A DNA stretch of 64,000 nt from Seohaeicola_A nanhaiensis. Its GTDB lineage: Bacteria > Pseudomonadota > Alphaproteobacteria > Rhodobacterales > Rhodobacteraceae. The stretch lies in the NCBI RefSeq assembly GCF_042654245.1, contig NZ_JBHSGI010000005.1, positions 372,001-436,000 on the forward strand, written 5' to 3'. Shown piece after piece: positions 8,028 to 16,497 of the stretch (positions are counted from its first letter, which is position 1; every line of letters starts with the position of its first letter). A program made the position numbers and the translations under genes. The notes beneath the pieces are model-generated. The model saw only the letters and a list, made by a program, of their open reading frames with translations, was not told the origin of the DNA and did not search any database.

Positions 8028-9509
8028 CTAGCCGTCCAATGCCTGCCCGATCTCCTTCGTCTGCTCGTAGAGCCTGCGAAACAGCGCATAATGCGCCGCG
8101 TGCACCGCGCTCCGCTCCGGCCGGATCTCCCGCGCGGGCGGGTTCCAGGCCGCGATGTCCTTTTCCTTCGCCAACCCCACCGCGCAGGCGGCGAGAAAGG
8201 CGTTGCCATAGGCCGCCCCGGTCGAAACCGCACTCACGATCTGCGGCAGATCGGCAAAGTCCGAGGTCGCCTGCACCCACAGCGCATTCTGCGTCCCGCC
8301 CCCCACCGCCAGTAGCCGCGCGGGCGCCGCGCCGATCTCGCGGCAGGTCTCGATCACATGCGCCGAGCCCATCGCGATCCCCTCGATCAACGCGCGGTAA
8401 AGATCGCCGCGCCTGTGGGTCAGGTTCAGCCCGATCACCGTGCCCTTGGCGTGGGGGTCATGGATCGGCGTCCGCTCACCCGAGAAATAGGGCAGCAGGA
8501 TCAGACCATTGGCACCGGGCGGCGACGCTTCCGCTTCCGCCGCCAGCGTGGCAAAGGCGCTCTCTTTCGGCAGCTCCCGCGCGAACTGGTCGCGGAACCA
8601 GTGGGTCAGCGTTCCGGACGTCGCCAGCCCCGCCATGCTGGCGTGGCGCCCGGGATACAGCCAGGGCGCATACCACAGCCGCCCATCGCGCACCGGGCGC
8701 TCGGTCAACTGGATCATGAAGATGGTCGAGCCATACATCATCATCATGTCCCCCGCCGCCCGGGTGCCGACCGACACCGCCTCGGCGGCGGCGTCGATGG
8801 TGCCGACGGTGACGGGCGTGCCCTCCATCAGCCCCGTCGCGGCCGCCGCCGCTGCCGTGACGTGCCCCGCGATCTCGGTCGACCACGCCAGACGCGGCAA
8901 CTTGTCCAACGGCAGGAAGCCCGCCAGCGCCCCGGTCCAATCCAGCCGGTTGACGTCATATAAAGGCGAGAAGTTGGCGGCGGTGTAATGGTCGATCACG
9001 CACGCCCCGGTCAGCCGCTGCACCAGAAAGCTGGTCGAGGTCACGATCTTCGCCGCCCGCGCATAGATCTCCGGGTGTTGCCGCTGCAGCCAGAGGATCT
9101 TCGGCCCGACCGACTGCGAGGTCAGCGCATTGCCGCAGGTCTCGAGGAGCCTGTCAGAGCCGATCTCGCGGGTCAGCGCCTCGATCTCCTCCGCCGCGCG
9201 GGTGTCGACGCCATAAAGCACCGCGTTGCACAGTGCCCGTCCCTCCGCATCCACCGGCAGCATGCAGGGCCCGATGGCCGAGGTTGCGACACAGGCGATG
9301 TCGCGCGCCTCCACGTCCCGCAACATCTCGCGGCACAGCGCGACAAACCCGCCCCACCAGTCGGCTTCCGCATCATGCTCGGCCCAGCCGGGGCGCGGCA
9401 CCTGCATCCGGTGATCCCGGCTCGCCTGCGCCACGATCCGGCCCGTCTCGTCGGCGATCACGCCCTTGGCCTGATAGGTGCCGATGTCGATGCCCAGCGT
9501 CAGCGCCAT
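8028..9509 (-). CDS. FGGY-family carbohydrate kinase (xylulokinase-like)
   Basis: 493 residues, the usual FGGY length. N-terminal phosphate-1 motif LGIDIGTYQAKGVI lies at residues 5-18 and the ADP-binding GGGTQNALWVQATSDFADLPQ in the C-terminal half (about 395-415). The catalytic Asp is expected in the GTIDAAAEAVSVG segment near residue 242. It phosphorylates a sugar or polyol with ATP in the cytoplasm; the family includes xylulose, glycerol, fuculose and autoinducer kinases, and specificity cannot be assigned. It directly abuts the M42 peptidase gene (no gap), which overlaps btpA, so BtpA, peptidase and kinase form a second minus-strand operon of this sugar locus. Confidence 0.88.
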   Translation of the reverse strand: MALTLGIDIGTYQAKGVIADETGRIVAQASRDHRMQVPRPGWAEHDAEADWWGGFVALCREMLRDVEARDIACVATSAIGPCMLPVDAEGRALCNAVLYGVDTRAAEEIEALTREIGSDRLLETCGNALTSQSVGPKILWLQRQHPEIYARAAKIVTSTSFLVQRLTGACVIDHYTAANFSPLYDVNRLDWTGALAGFLPLDKLPRLAWSTEIAGHVTAAAAAATGLMEGTPVTVGTIDAAAEAVSVGTRAAGDMMMMYGSTIFMIQLTERPVRDGRLWYAPWLYPGRHASMAGLATSGTLTHWFRDQFARELPKESAFATLAAEAEASPPGANGLILLPYFSGERTPIHDPHAKGTVIGLNLTHRRGDLYRALIEGIAMGSAHVIETCREIGAAPARLLAVGGGTQNALWVQATSDFADLPQIVSAVSTGAAYGNAFLAACAVGLAKEKDIAAWNPPAREIRPERSAVHAAHYALFRRLYEQTKEIGQALDG

Positions 9510-10583
9510 TCAGTCTCGCTCCAGCCGGAAATCCGGCGACAGCGCCGCAAGCGCGGCTACCAGCAGCCTCACCAGCCCGTCGAGGTCCGAAAGGTCCACC
9601 ATTTCCACCGCCGAATGCGAATAGCGCATGGGAAACCCGACATCGACCGCAGCCACCCCGGCGCCCACCAGCTGGACATAGGACAGATCCGTCAGCACCC
9701 CGACCTGCGCGCTGCGCTGCAGGTTCACCCCCGCGTTCGCGGCGGCGGCCTCCATCACCGCAACAAGACCCGGATGCGGGATCACCCCGTTCAATGTCCC
9801 GCGCCCGTGGAAGGAATAGAGGCTGACCCCAGGCCCCTGCCCCAGCACCATCTCACCCCGATCCGCCATATCCGGCGTGTCGGTGGCGTTCATCAGATCG
9901 ACCTGAATCGCGACCTGCGGACGGATCTGTTGCGCCGCCACCTGCGCGCCGCGCAGGTTGAATTCCTCCTGCACGCTAAAGACGACATGCACCTCCGGCC
10001 CGCCCTCGCGCCGGCCCAGCGCCCGGATCACCTCCAGCAGCACGGCGCAGCCCGCCCTGTCGTCCACGGCGGTGCCGCAGATGCGCCCGCCGGCCAGCTC
10101 CATCGCGTTCGGGCGATAGACCACCGGAGACCCGATGCGCACCCCCGCAGCCTCGGCCTCGGACCGGGAGGAAAACCCGCAGTCGATGCGCAAATCCGGC
10201 GCGCGCACCACGGTGTATTTCTCCTCGGGCGTCGTGGCGTGGTGGCTCTTGTTGGCGATGACGCCCGGAACGTCGCCGCCCCCTGTGCAGACCACAACGG
10301 CCTGCCCCGCCAGGGCGCGTTCCGGGACCCCGCCCAGCCGCTCGACCCGCAGGGCCCCATCCGCCTCCACCTTGCGCACGATGAACCCCAGCTGGTCCAT
10401 ATGGGTGAACAGCATGACGCGCGGCCCGGCCCCCGGAAAGACGACGCTGAGGTTGCCCATCACGTCGGTCCTCGCCTCCACCCCCTCGGGCAACCGCGCC
10501 CGGATTGCCGCACGGATACGATCCTCGTGCCCCGAAAGGCCAGGCACCTGCATAAGCTCCAGCAGATCCCGCCTCAGCGTCAT
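9510..10583 (-). CDS. M42-family metallopeptidase (glutamyl aminopeptidase/cellulase M-like)
   Basis: 357 residues, normal for M42 enzymes, which form large tetrahedral cytoplasmic aminopeptidases with two metal ions. Likely metal ligands and catalytic residues are seen in THMDQLGF (His), CGTAVDDRAG (Asp bridging), SVQEEFNLRGA (Glu-Glu), IQVDLMNATDTPD (Asp) and RYSHSAVE (His). The ATG at 10583 overlaps the btpA stop codon as ATGA. M42 members in sugar loci are known but unexplained; some were first named endoglucanases. A role in hydrolysing an amide or peptide conjugate of the transported sugar is possible but unproven. Confidence 0.85.
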   Translation of the reverse strand: MTLRRDLLELMQVPGLSGHEDRIRAAIRARLPEGVEARTDVMGNLSVVFPGAGPRVMLFTHMDQLGFIVRKVEADGALRVERLGGVPERALAGQAVVVCTGGGDVPGVIANKSHHATTPEEKYTVVRAPDLRIDCGFSSRSEAEAAGVRIGSPVVYRPNAMELAGGRICGTAVDDRAGCAVLLEVIRALGRREGGPEVHVVFSVQEEFNLRGAQVAAQQIRPQVAIQVDLMNATDTPDMADRGEMVLGQGPGVSLYSFHGRGTLNGVIPHPGLVAVMEAAAANAGVNLQRSAQVGVLTDLSYVQLVGAGVAAVDVGFPMRYSHSAVEMVDLSDLDGLVRLLVAALAALSPDFRLERD

Positions 10584-11386
10584 GACCTTGCCGCCCGAAC
10601 GCGGCCCATGAAATCCGCCGCCCGCTCCGGATCGACCGGCTTCCACGTATCCCCGCCCACCTTCAGCGCCGAGCCGACCACGCAGCCATCCGCGACGCGC
10701 AGCACCTCGGCCACGGTCTCGTGCTTCACCCCGGTATTGGCCAGCACCGGCGTCTTCGGCAGCACCCGCTTCACCGCCTCCAGATCCGACAGCGCCGCTG
10801 CCTCGCCGGTGATCTGGCCCGAGACCAGCACCGCATCGGGGATCGACGAGAACACCGCCGACCGCGCCCGGTCCGGCAGCGGCCGGCGGTCCAGACTGTC
10901 GGCGAACTCGGCCGAGACGTTGTACAGCATCAGACAATCCGACCGCCCGAGGCGGTTGCGATAGCGCATCGCCGCCCCCGCATCCGGCGTCCAGGGCCCC
11001 ATGTCCGAGGCATAGGTGCCGGTGAAAATCTCGCGCACGAAGGCCGCCCCGGTCGCGGCGGCCAGCGCGACGGTGCTGGAGGGATCCCAGAGCACGTTGA
11101 CCCCGAAAGGCACCGTGATCTCGCCCCGCAGCCGCCCGATCACATAGGCCATCGTCGCGGTCGAGGCGGTGTCGACGGCGAACTCGTACGGCCGGTCGTT
11201 CTCGTTGCCGAACATCACCGCATCGAACCCCGCCGCCTGCAGCGCCAGCAGGTCGGCCCGCGCCGCGCGCACCAGCCCCTCCAGCCCGGCGCTGGCATCA
11301 AAGAGCGGCGCACCGGGCAGCGCGCCCAGATGGACCATGCCGATCACCGGCTTCGCTGTGCCAAAAACCTCCGCAAATACCGCCAT
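10580..11386 (-). CDS. btpA: BtpA/SgcQ-family TIM-barrel protein
   Basis: 268 residues from ATG 11386, preceded by GGGGGGAG. The N-terminal FGTAKPVIGMVHLGALPGAPLF and the later segments NENDRPYEF, PFGVNVLWDPSSTVALAAATGA and ANTGVKHETVAEVLRVADGCVVGSALK are characteristic of BtpA. BtpA was named for photosystem I biogenesis in cyanobacteria; SgcQ is an E. coli sugar-operon member, and the barrel fold suggests an aldolase/isomerase-like activity. Here it heads an operon with the M42 peptidase and FGGY kinase, supporting a carbohydrate role rather than a photosynthetic one. No catalytic function is established. Confidence 0.85.
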   Translation of the reverse strand: MAVFAEVFGTAKPVIGMVHLGALPGAPLFDASAGLEGLVRAARADLLALQAAGFDAVMFGNENDRPYEFAVDTASTATMAYVIGRLRGEITVPFGVNVLWDPSSTVALAAATGAAFVREIFTGTYASDMGPWTPDAGAAMRYRNRLGRSDCLMLYNVSAEFADSLDRRPLPDRARSAVFSSIPDAVLVSGQITGEAAALSDLEAVKRVLPKTPVLANTGVKHETVAEVLRVADGCVVGSALKVGGDTWKPVDPERAADFMGRVRAARS

Positions 11387-11496
11387 GGCTCCCCCCTGCT
11401 CCAAGGCCAGCCTAACGCACTCCCCGCCGCGCCCCAAAGCGGAAATCGCAGGCGCCCGCACCACGGGCGCGCCGGAAATCGCGCGTGCCGCGCGAT

Positions 11497-11603
11497 GCCT
11501 CCGGCGGAGGTATTTTGGAACCAGAGAAGCACAGGTCCCGCTTTTCCTCTTGCCTCAAATATCCTGGGGGAGTCGCCCGAAGGGCGGCGGGGGCAAAGCC
11601 CCC
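11497..11603 (+). repeat. Intergenic palindromic repeat, copy A (complete)
   Basis: Two facing modules lie in the 287-bp divergent region between btpA and the aldo/keto reductase. The first contains GCCTCCGGCGGAGGTATTTT; the second contains CAAATATCCTGGGGGAG followed by GCCCGAAGGGC and the hairpin GGGGGC-AAA-GCCCCC. The reverse complement matches copy B at 50140-50246 in module order and spacing. Single-module copies are at 17481 and 27389. Both modules centre on an ATATTT-like core. Confidence 0.7.
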
Positions 11604-11673
11604 ACATGAGCCGCGCATTGCCCGGAGCACCCCTTTCGCTGTATCACCGCAACAGATCCATGGGAGGATCCAC

Positions 11674-12702
11674 ATGGCACTGGCGACACGGCACTGGGAC
11701 CGGCTGGGCAACGGCGGGCTCGACTTCACCGAACTCGGGCTTGGCACCGCGCCGCTCGGCAACCTCTATCGCGCGATCTCGGACGCCGAGGCCGATGCGG
11801 TGATGGACCGCGCCTGGACAGCGGGCCTGCGCTACTTCGACACCGCGCCGCTCTACGGCTTCGGGCTGTCCGAGACGCGGCTCAACCGCTTCCTGCGCGA
11901 CAAGCCCCGCGACCATTACGTGCTCTCGACCAAGGTGGGCCGCCTGCTCGAACCCTGCCCGCCCGGGCTGCGCGACGGCGTCGGCAAATGGTTCGACGTG
12001 CCGGCGCGGCGCGAGGTCTACGATTATTCCTACGACGGGGTGATGCGCTCGATCGAGGCCTCCTTCGCCCGCCTCGGCGTCGACCGGATCGACGTCCTGC
12101 TGGTCCACGACCTCGACGTGGCGAACCAGGGCAGCCGGGCGAATGTCGACGCCAAGCTCGCCCAGCTGATGGCCGGCGGCTATCACGCGCTGGAACGGCT
12201 GCGACGGGAGGGCGCGATCAAGGCCTTCGGCGCGGGGGTGAACGAATGGCAGGTCTGCCAGCAGATGGCGGAACAGGGCGATTTCGACCTCTTCCTGCTC
12301 GCCGGGCGCTACACGCTGCTGGAACAGGAGGCGCTCGACAGCTTCCTGCCGCTCTGCCAGTCCCGCGGGATCGGGATCATCATCGGCGGCCCCTACAACT
12401 CGGGCATCCTCGCCACCGGCGCGCGGCCCGGCGCCTTCTACAATTACGAACCCGCGCCGCAGCCGATCCTCGACCGCGTGGAGCGGATCGAGGCGGTCTG
12501 CACCGCCCACGGCGTTCGCATGGTCGACGCCGCCTTCCGTTTCCCGCTGCTGCATCCCTCCGTTGTTTCGGTGATCCCCGGCGGCCAGGGCGTGGACGAG
12601 ATGGAGTCCAACATCGCCGCCCACGCCGCCGCGATCCCGCCCGCGCTGTGGGACGATCTGAAGGATCAGGGCCTGCTCCGGGCTGACGCGCCCACGGCCT
12701 GA
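11674..12702 (+). CDS. Aldo/keto reductase, aldose 1-dehydrogenase-like
   Basis: 342 residues from ATG 11674, chosen because GGGAGGA is 5 nt upstream. The AKR catalytic tetrad is visible: FDTAPLYG (Asp and Tyr, residues about 50-57), STKVGR (Lys, about 80), and VLLVHDLD (His, about 136). C-terminal AGRYTLLEQEAL and VVSVIPGGQGVDEME are typical of the group that includes D-threo-aldose 1-dehydrogenase and L-fucose/L-galactose dehydrogenase, which oxidise aldoses to lactones with NAD(P)+. That activity would fit the FucU-like mutarotase and kinases nearby. It is separated from the sugar operon by repeat copy A, so a shared function is inferred. Confidence 0.85.
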   Translation: MALATRHWDRLGNGGLDFTELGLGTAPLGNLYRAISDAEADAVMDRAWTAGLRYFDTAPLYGFGLSETRLNRFLRDKPRDHYVLSTKVGRLLEPCPPGLRDGVGKWFDVPARREVYDYSYDGVMRSIEASFARLGVDRIDVLLVHDLDVANQGSRANVDAKLAQLMAGGYHALERLRREGAIKAFGAGVNEWQVCQQMAEQGDFDLFLLAGRYTLLEQEALDSFLPLCQSRGIGIIIGGPYNSGILATGARPGAFYNYEPAPQPILDRVERIEAVCTAHGVRMVDAAFRFPLLHPSVVSVIPGGQGVDEMESNIAAHAAAIPPALWDDLKDQGLLRADAPTA

Positions 12703-12766
12703 GCCTTTCCTTCCTCTGCCCGGGCGGCTAAGGCTCGGCGCGGAACGGATCAGCGGACGGCAACGC

Positions 12767-13609
12767 ATGGGCAGCGTCATTCTCGGCATCGCGGCGGCGC
12801 TCGCCTGGGGCGTGCACGACCTTCTGGTGCGCCGCATCAGCGCGGGGCTGGCCATCGCGCCCGCCATCCTGACCGTGCTGATCGTCGGCACGCTCTTCAC
12901 CCTGCCCGTCGCCTTTGCCTTCGGCGGCTGGGACCGCATGACCCAGCCGGCGGTGATCTGCGCCGCGCTCTCGGGCATCGCCTATGTCGTCGGCTGCTTC
13001 GGCCTCTACCTCGCCTTCCGCATCGGTCCCGTGAAACTGGTCGCCCCCGTGGTCGGTGCCTTCCCGGTGCTCTCGGTCGCCTGGGCCTATGCCACCGGCA
13101 CGACCCTGGGCCTGTCCGACGCGCTCGCCGTCGCCGCCATCGTCTGCGGCATCGCCGCCGTCGCCCTGCTGTCGGACGAGGACGAGACCCAAGGCTCCCG
13201 CACCACCGCCCTCGGCTGGGCCGCGCTGGGCGCGGTCGGCTTTGCCGTGACCTTCGCCTTTTCCCAGGCCGCCACCCGTCTTGGCGCCGAGCTGCCGGTG
13301 ATCGTGCTGGCCCGGCTCGCCGCCATCCTGCTGATGATCGCTCTGGTCGCGGCCACCCGCCAACCGCTGTCGCAGCTGCGCCCGCACCGCGCCACGCTGA
13401 CCGGCATGGGCCTGCTCGACGCGCTCGCCCTCGGGCTGGTCACCGCCGCCGGCGCCCTGCCCAACCCCGAGTTCGCCGCCGTCACCTCCTCGGTCTTCGG
13501 CGTCGTCACCATCGTGCTGGCGCGGGTCTTCCTGGCCGAGCCGATCTCGCTGCCGCAATGGGGCGGCGTCGGGCTGGTCTTTGCCGGGGTCGCCGCGCTG
13601 GGCCTCTAG
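12767..13609 (+). CDS. EamA/DMT-family transporter
   Basis: 280 residues made almost entirely of about ten hydrophobic helices in two homologous halves, the standard EamA arrangement. The first half opens MGSVILGIAAALAWGVHDLLVRR and ends with a short cytoplasmic loop SDEDETQGSRTTALG near residues 137-151; the second ends VFLAEPISLPQWGGVGLVFAGVAAL, the conserved terminal EamA motif. Such proteins export amino acids or other small metabolites across the inner membrane; substrate unknown. Its TAG stop overlaps the TAG stop of the convergent cyclodeaminase gene in a CTAG quadruplet. Confidence 0.88.
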   Translation: MGSVILGIAAALAWGVHDLLVRRISAGLAIAPAILTVLIVGTLFTLPVAFAFGGWDRMTQPAVICAALSGIAYVVGCFGLYLAFRIGPVKLVAPVVGAFPVLSVAWAYATGTTLGLSDALAVAAIVCGIAAVALLSDEDETQGSRTTALGWAALGAVGFAVTFAFSQAATRLGAELPVIVLARLAAILLMIALVAATRQPLSQLRPHRATLTGMGLLDALALGLVTAAGALPNPEFAAVTSSVFGVVTIVLARVFLAEPISLPQWGGVGLVFAGVAALGL

Positions 13610-14514
13610 CCGCGCCAGCGCTCCAGAACGAAGCGCGCGGTCATCAGATCCAGATGCGCGCCGCCGCCATTCTTGAACAGGGTGATGTCCTCTGCCGCCG
13701 CCTTGAACGCCTCAAGGTCATAGAAGTCGGCCAGCACATCCTCGCGCGCAATCACCCCTTCCGCCAGCGGCGTCTTCAGATCACCGATATGGTCCAGCGT
13801 GGTGTCGAAACTGTCGACGAAAATCCGCGACCGCCGCAGCGCGTCGTCATCCGCCTCGCGCATGTCGGGGCGATAGGCGCCGATCAGGTTCAGATGCTGG
13901 CCCGGACGCAGCCACTCGCCCCGGATCACCGGGGCCGAGGCCATGGTCGCGCAGACGATGATATCCGCTGCCCTGACCGCGCTTTCCAGATCCTCGGCCA
14001 CGCGCAGCCCCGGCACCTGCGCCGCCAGCTCGTGCGCCTTCGACACCGTGCGGTTCCACACCGTCTGTTTCGCCTCCGGGAAGCCAGCCCCGAAGGCCTC
14101 GCACAGCGAATGCCCCACCGTCCCCGCGCCCACGATCAGAACCGAGGCGCTGTCCGCCCGCGCCAGCCGCAGCGCCCCGAGAAGGGAATCCCCGGCCGTC
14201 TTCCACTTGGTCACCAGGTGGAAATCGACAATCGCCTCCAGCATCCCGTCGGTGTCGGAATAAAGCGTGACGCCGCCGTTCACCATCGCCTTGCCCTGCG
14301 CGGGATTGCCCGGAAACACCGTCGCGCTCTTGACCGCCAGCCCCATCCCGTCGATCCAGGCCGACCGCGACAGCAACGTGTCGGGATCACGGTAAAGGAA
14401 AGTATCCGCGATCTTCGCCTTGGGCAGCGCATGCCCCGCCGCCAGCGCCTCGGTCAGCCCGATCCAGTCAAGCCCCGCCTCGCCCTCGGCAAAGCCGATC
14501 ACCGGAACGTTCAT
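13606..14514 (-). CDS. Ornithine cyclodeaminase/mu-crystallin family protein
   Basis: 302 residues, typical of the family. The N-terminal part has WIDGMGLAVKSATVFPGNP, the substrate-site region with the conserved Lys; the central Rossmann segment is SVLIVGAGTVGHSLCEAF near residues 121-138, binding NAD(P). The C-terminal SFDTTLDHIGDL and FKNGGGAHLDLMTARF complete the pattern. Members deaminate ornithine to proline, or act as alanine dehydrogenase, ketimine reductase or tauropine-type enzymes, so the exact reaction is unresolved. The downstream part of the operon is not extended: it overlaps upstream HAD phosphatase by ATGA and is the last gene. Confidence 0.85.
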   Translation of the reverse strand: MNVPVIGFAEGEAGLDWIGLTEALAAGHALPKAKIADTFLYRDPDTLLSRSAWIDGMGLAVKSATVFPGNPAQGKAMVNGGVTLYSDTDGMLEAIVDFHLVTKWKTAGDSLLGALRLARADSASVLIVGAGTVGHSLCEAFGAGFPEAKQTVWNRTVSKAHELAAQVPGLRVAEDLESAVRAADIIVCATMASAPVIRGEWLRPGQHLNLIGAYRPDMREADDDALRRSRIFVDSFDTTLDHIGDLKTPLAEGVIAREDVLADFYDLEAFKAAAEDITLFKNGGGAHLDLMTARFVLERWRG

Positions 14515-15131
14515 GCTGCTTCCTCCTCGGTCAGCAGCCCCTCGGCCACCAGCCGCGCCGCCCAGCCGTCCGGCCCCTCGAACAGATGCGTCCGCCAGCC
14601 GCGCGAGGCCGCCATGGCGATATTGTCCGGCCGGTCGTCGGTGAAGATCAGCCGCTCTGGCGCCACGCCGCAGCCCGCCTCCAGCATCTCGTAGATGCGC
14701 ACGTCGGGCTTGATCACCCCCATGTGTCCCGAGATGAAATCGCGGTCGAACTCGCGCAGGAAATCATAATGCGTCGCCGCGTAGTCATAGCTCTGGATGC
14801 CGAAATTCGTCAGCGAGAAGACCGGCACGCCCTTGCCCCGCAGCGCCCGCATCAGCCTGACCGAGCGGTCGATGACCGGGCTCGCCATCTCGATCCAGTG
14901 ATCGTGCCACATCCGGATCTCATCCCGCCAGGCCGGCGTTGCCTCGGCCATGCCATAGATCGTCTCGGTGAAATGCCCGCCCAGATCCACCCGGTCGTTC
15001 ATGCCATGCAGATCGACCTCGGCGAACATTGCGCGGCGGCGGTCCGCGCCGATCGCACTGTCGTAGAACCGCTCGGGCTGCCACTCGATCAGCACATTGC
15101 CGATGTCGAAAATCACCGCTTCTGGTTTCAT
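14511..15131 (-). CDS. HAD-superfamily hydrolase (2-haloacid dehalogenase/phosphatase-like)
   Basis: 206 residues from ATG 15131 (a GTG at 15146 is in frame but has a worse ribosome site). HAD motif I is VIFDIGNVLIEW with the nucleophilic Asp at residue 8 (the second Asp is replaced by Asn, FDIGN, as in YihX-like phosphatases); motif II is VFSLTNFG; motif III Lys is GVIKPDVRIYEM; motif IV is IFTDDRPDNIAMA. The FDIGNVL start and TDDRPDN ending resemble YihX/HAD-IA alpha-D-glucose-1-phosphatases. The next gene starts inside its stop codon. Substrate unknown. Confidence 0.87.
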   Translation of the reverse strand: MKPEAVIFDIGNVLIEWQPERFYDSAIGADRRRAMFAEVDLHGMNDRVDLGGHFTETIYGMAEATPAWRDEIRMWHDHWIEMASPVIDRSVRLMRALRGKGVPVFSLTNFGIQSYDYAATHYDFLREFDRDFISGHMGVIKPDVRIYEMLEAGCGVAPERLIFTDDRPDNIAMAASRGWRTHLFEGPDGWAARLVAEGLLTEEEAA

Positions 15132-15154
15132 GCCTGCCTTCACCACCCCGGGCC

Positions 15155-15198
15155 AAAAATCCGCAACGGATTTTTGACGATTTTTCCCTGAAAAATCG
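15155..15198 (-). terminator. Tandem AT-rich hairpins, terminator of the fghA-yaiI unit
   Basis: Two adjacent perfect hairpins follow the YaiI-family gene on the minus strand: CGATTTTT/AAAAATCG (15178-15185 with 15191-15198) and AAAAATCCG/CGGATTTTT (15155-15163 with 15167-15175). Each supplies its own T-run after a stem, in very GC-rich surroundings. They probably end minus-strand transcripts before the HAD gene, whose start is only 24 nt further on. The pair may also be a dispersed repeat. Confidence 0.6.
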
Positions 15199-15206
15199 CG
15201 CCACCG

Positions 15207-15653
15207 CTAGCGTTTGGCGGCGCGCACTTCCCGTTCCAAGGCATCCAGAAAACGCGACCGGTCCGCCTTTGTAAAGGGCTTGCCGCCGCCGCCCTGCGCC
15301 AGCGGCGAGGCCGCCCGCAGATCCGCCATCAGATCGCGCATCGCCAGCTGCTGGCCCATATTCGCCTGGGTAAACGCCTCGCCCGTATGCCGCAGCACCC
15401 GCGCCCCCGCCGCCACGCATTTCGCCGCCAGCGGCACATCCGCCGTCACCACCACGTCGCCGGGTCCGCAGCGCTCGGCGATCCACATGTCCGCCTCATC
15501 CGCGCCGCTCGCCACGATCACCGTCTCGACCAGCGGATTGGCCGGCGGCCGCAGCCCGCCGTTCGAGACGAGGAACATCTTCAGCCCGTGGCGCGTCGCC
15601 ACCCGTTCCGCCTCGGCCTTCACCGGGCAGGCATCTGCATCGACATAGATCAC
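15207..15653 (-). CDS. yaiI: YaiI/YqxD family protein (UPF0178, PIN-like nuclease fold)
   Basis: 148 residues from a GTG start that overlaps the fghA stop as GTGA. The N terminus MIYVDADACPVKAEAERVA is diagnostic of the YaiI/YqxD family, and TADVPLAAKCVAAGARVL plus MRDLMADLRAASPLAQGG are the other conserved blocks. The aspartates (D5, D7) and the second Asp of the TADVPLA block lie where a PIN-like metal site would be, so an RNA- or DNA-cleaving activity is possible, but the family has no established function. Confidence 0.88.
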   Translation of the reverse strand: MIYVDADACPVKAEAERVATRHGLKMFLVSNGGLRPPANPLVETVIVASGADEADMWIAERCGPGDVVVTADVPLAAKCVAAGARVLRHTGEAFTQANMGQQLAMRDLMADLRAASPLAQGGGGKPFTKADRSRFLDALEREVRAAKR

Positions 15654-16480
15654 GCCTCCAGCGCCTCGGCGTGGAAACTCACGTGATCCTCCATGAAGGA
15701 CGACACGAAGAAATAGCTGTGATCATAGCCCGGCTGCAGCCGCAGCTCGGCCTGCTGGCGCCGCTCGGCCACCGCCTGCGCCAGCGTCTCGGGGCGCAGC
15801 AGGTCGATGAACTGGTCCTTGGTTCCGACATCCACCAGCACCGGCCCGTCAAAGCCCGTCTCGCGCATCACCTTCGACGCATCGTGGCGCGCCCAGGCGG
15901 CCTCATCCGCGCCCAGATAGGCGGTCAGCTGCTTGCGGCCCCAGTCCGCGCCCGAGGGATTGCAGATCGGCGCAAAGGCCGAGACCGAGCGATACCGCCC
16001 CGGCAGCGCCATCGCCAGCGTCAGCGCGCCATGCCCGCCCATCGAATGCCCGGTGATCGACTGCCGCTCCAGATCGACCGCGAAATCGCGCCCGATCAGC
16101 GCCGGCAGCTCCTCGGCCACATAGTCCCACATCCGGTAATGCGGCGCCCAGGGCGCCTCGGTCGCGTTCACGTAGAACCCCGCGCCCTTGCCCAGGTCAT
16201 AGGCCTCGTCATCGGCCACATCCTCGCCGCGCGGCGAGGTGTCGGGAAAGACCAGCGCGATCCCCTCGCGCGCCGCCCAGGCCTGCGCGCCCGCCTTGGT
16301 CATCGCGTTCTCATGGGTGCAGGTCAGTCCCGAGAGATACCACAACACCGGCACCGGCCCGGCCTTGGCCTCCTTCGGCAGGAACAGGCCGAAGGTCATG
16401 TCGCAGGCGCAGGCCGTCGAGGCATGGGAATAGACCCCCTGCACCCCACCGAAACAGGCATTTTCGGAAACCGTCTTCAT
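15650..16480 (-). CDS. fghA: S-formylglutathione hydrolase
   Basis: 276 residues from ATG 16480; AAGGAG stands 8 nt upstream. This esterase hydrolyses S-formylglutathione to formate and glutathione, the second step of glutathione-dependent formaldehyde detoxification. The nucleophile Ser146 is in GHSMGGHGAL, the Asp in LVDVGTKDQF, and the His in PGYDHSYFF; YLSGLTCTHEN near residues 48-58 forms the oxyanion region. The partner alcohol dehydrogenase (AdhI/FrmA) is not in this window. The formate produced could feed the formate dehydrogenase subunit at 24424-27189, but they are not linked transcriptionally. Confidence 0.93.
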   Translation of the reverse strand: MKTVSENACFGGVQGVYSHASTACACDMTFGLFLPKEAKAGPVPVLWYLSGLTCTHENAMTKAGAQAWAAREGIALVFPDTSPRGEDVADDEAYDLGKGAGFYVNATEAPWAPHYRMWDYVAEELPALIGRDFAVDLERQSITGHSMGGHGALTLAMALPGRYRSVSAFAPICNPSGADWGRKQLTAYLGADEAAWARHDASKVMRETGFDGPVLVDVGTKDQFIDLLRPETLAQAVAERRQQAELRLQPGYDHSYFFVSSFMEDHVSFHAEALEA

Positions 16481-16497
16481 CTCATTCTCCTTCAAAC

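Noticed and set aside
10580..11386. BtpA as evidence for a photosynthesis gene cluster
   Set aside because: No bch, crt, puf or puc genes are present; the sugar-operon setting matches the SgcQ branch better.
11497..11603. CRISPR-like array from the repeated modules
   Set aside because: Only four copies, far apart, in both orientations and without regular spacers or cas genes.
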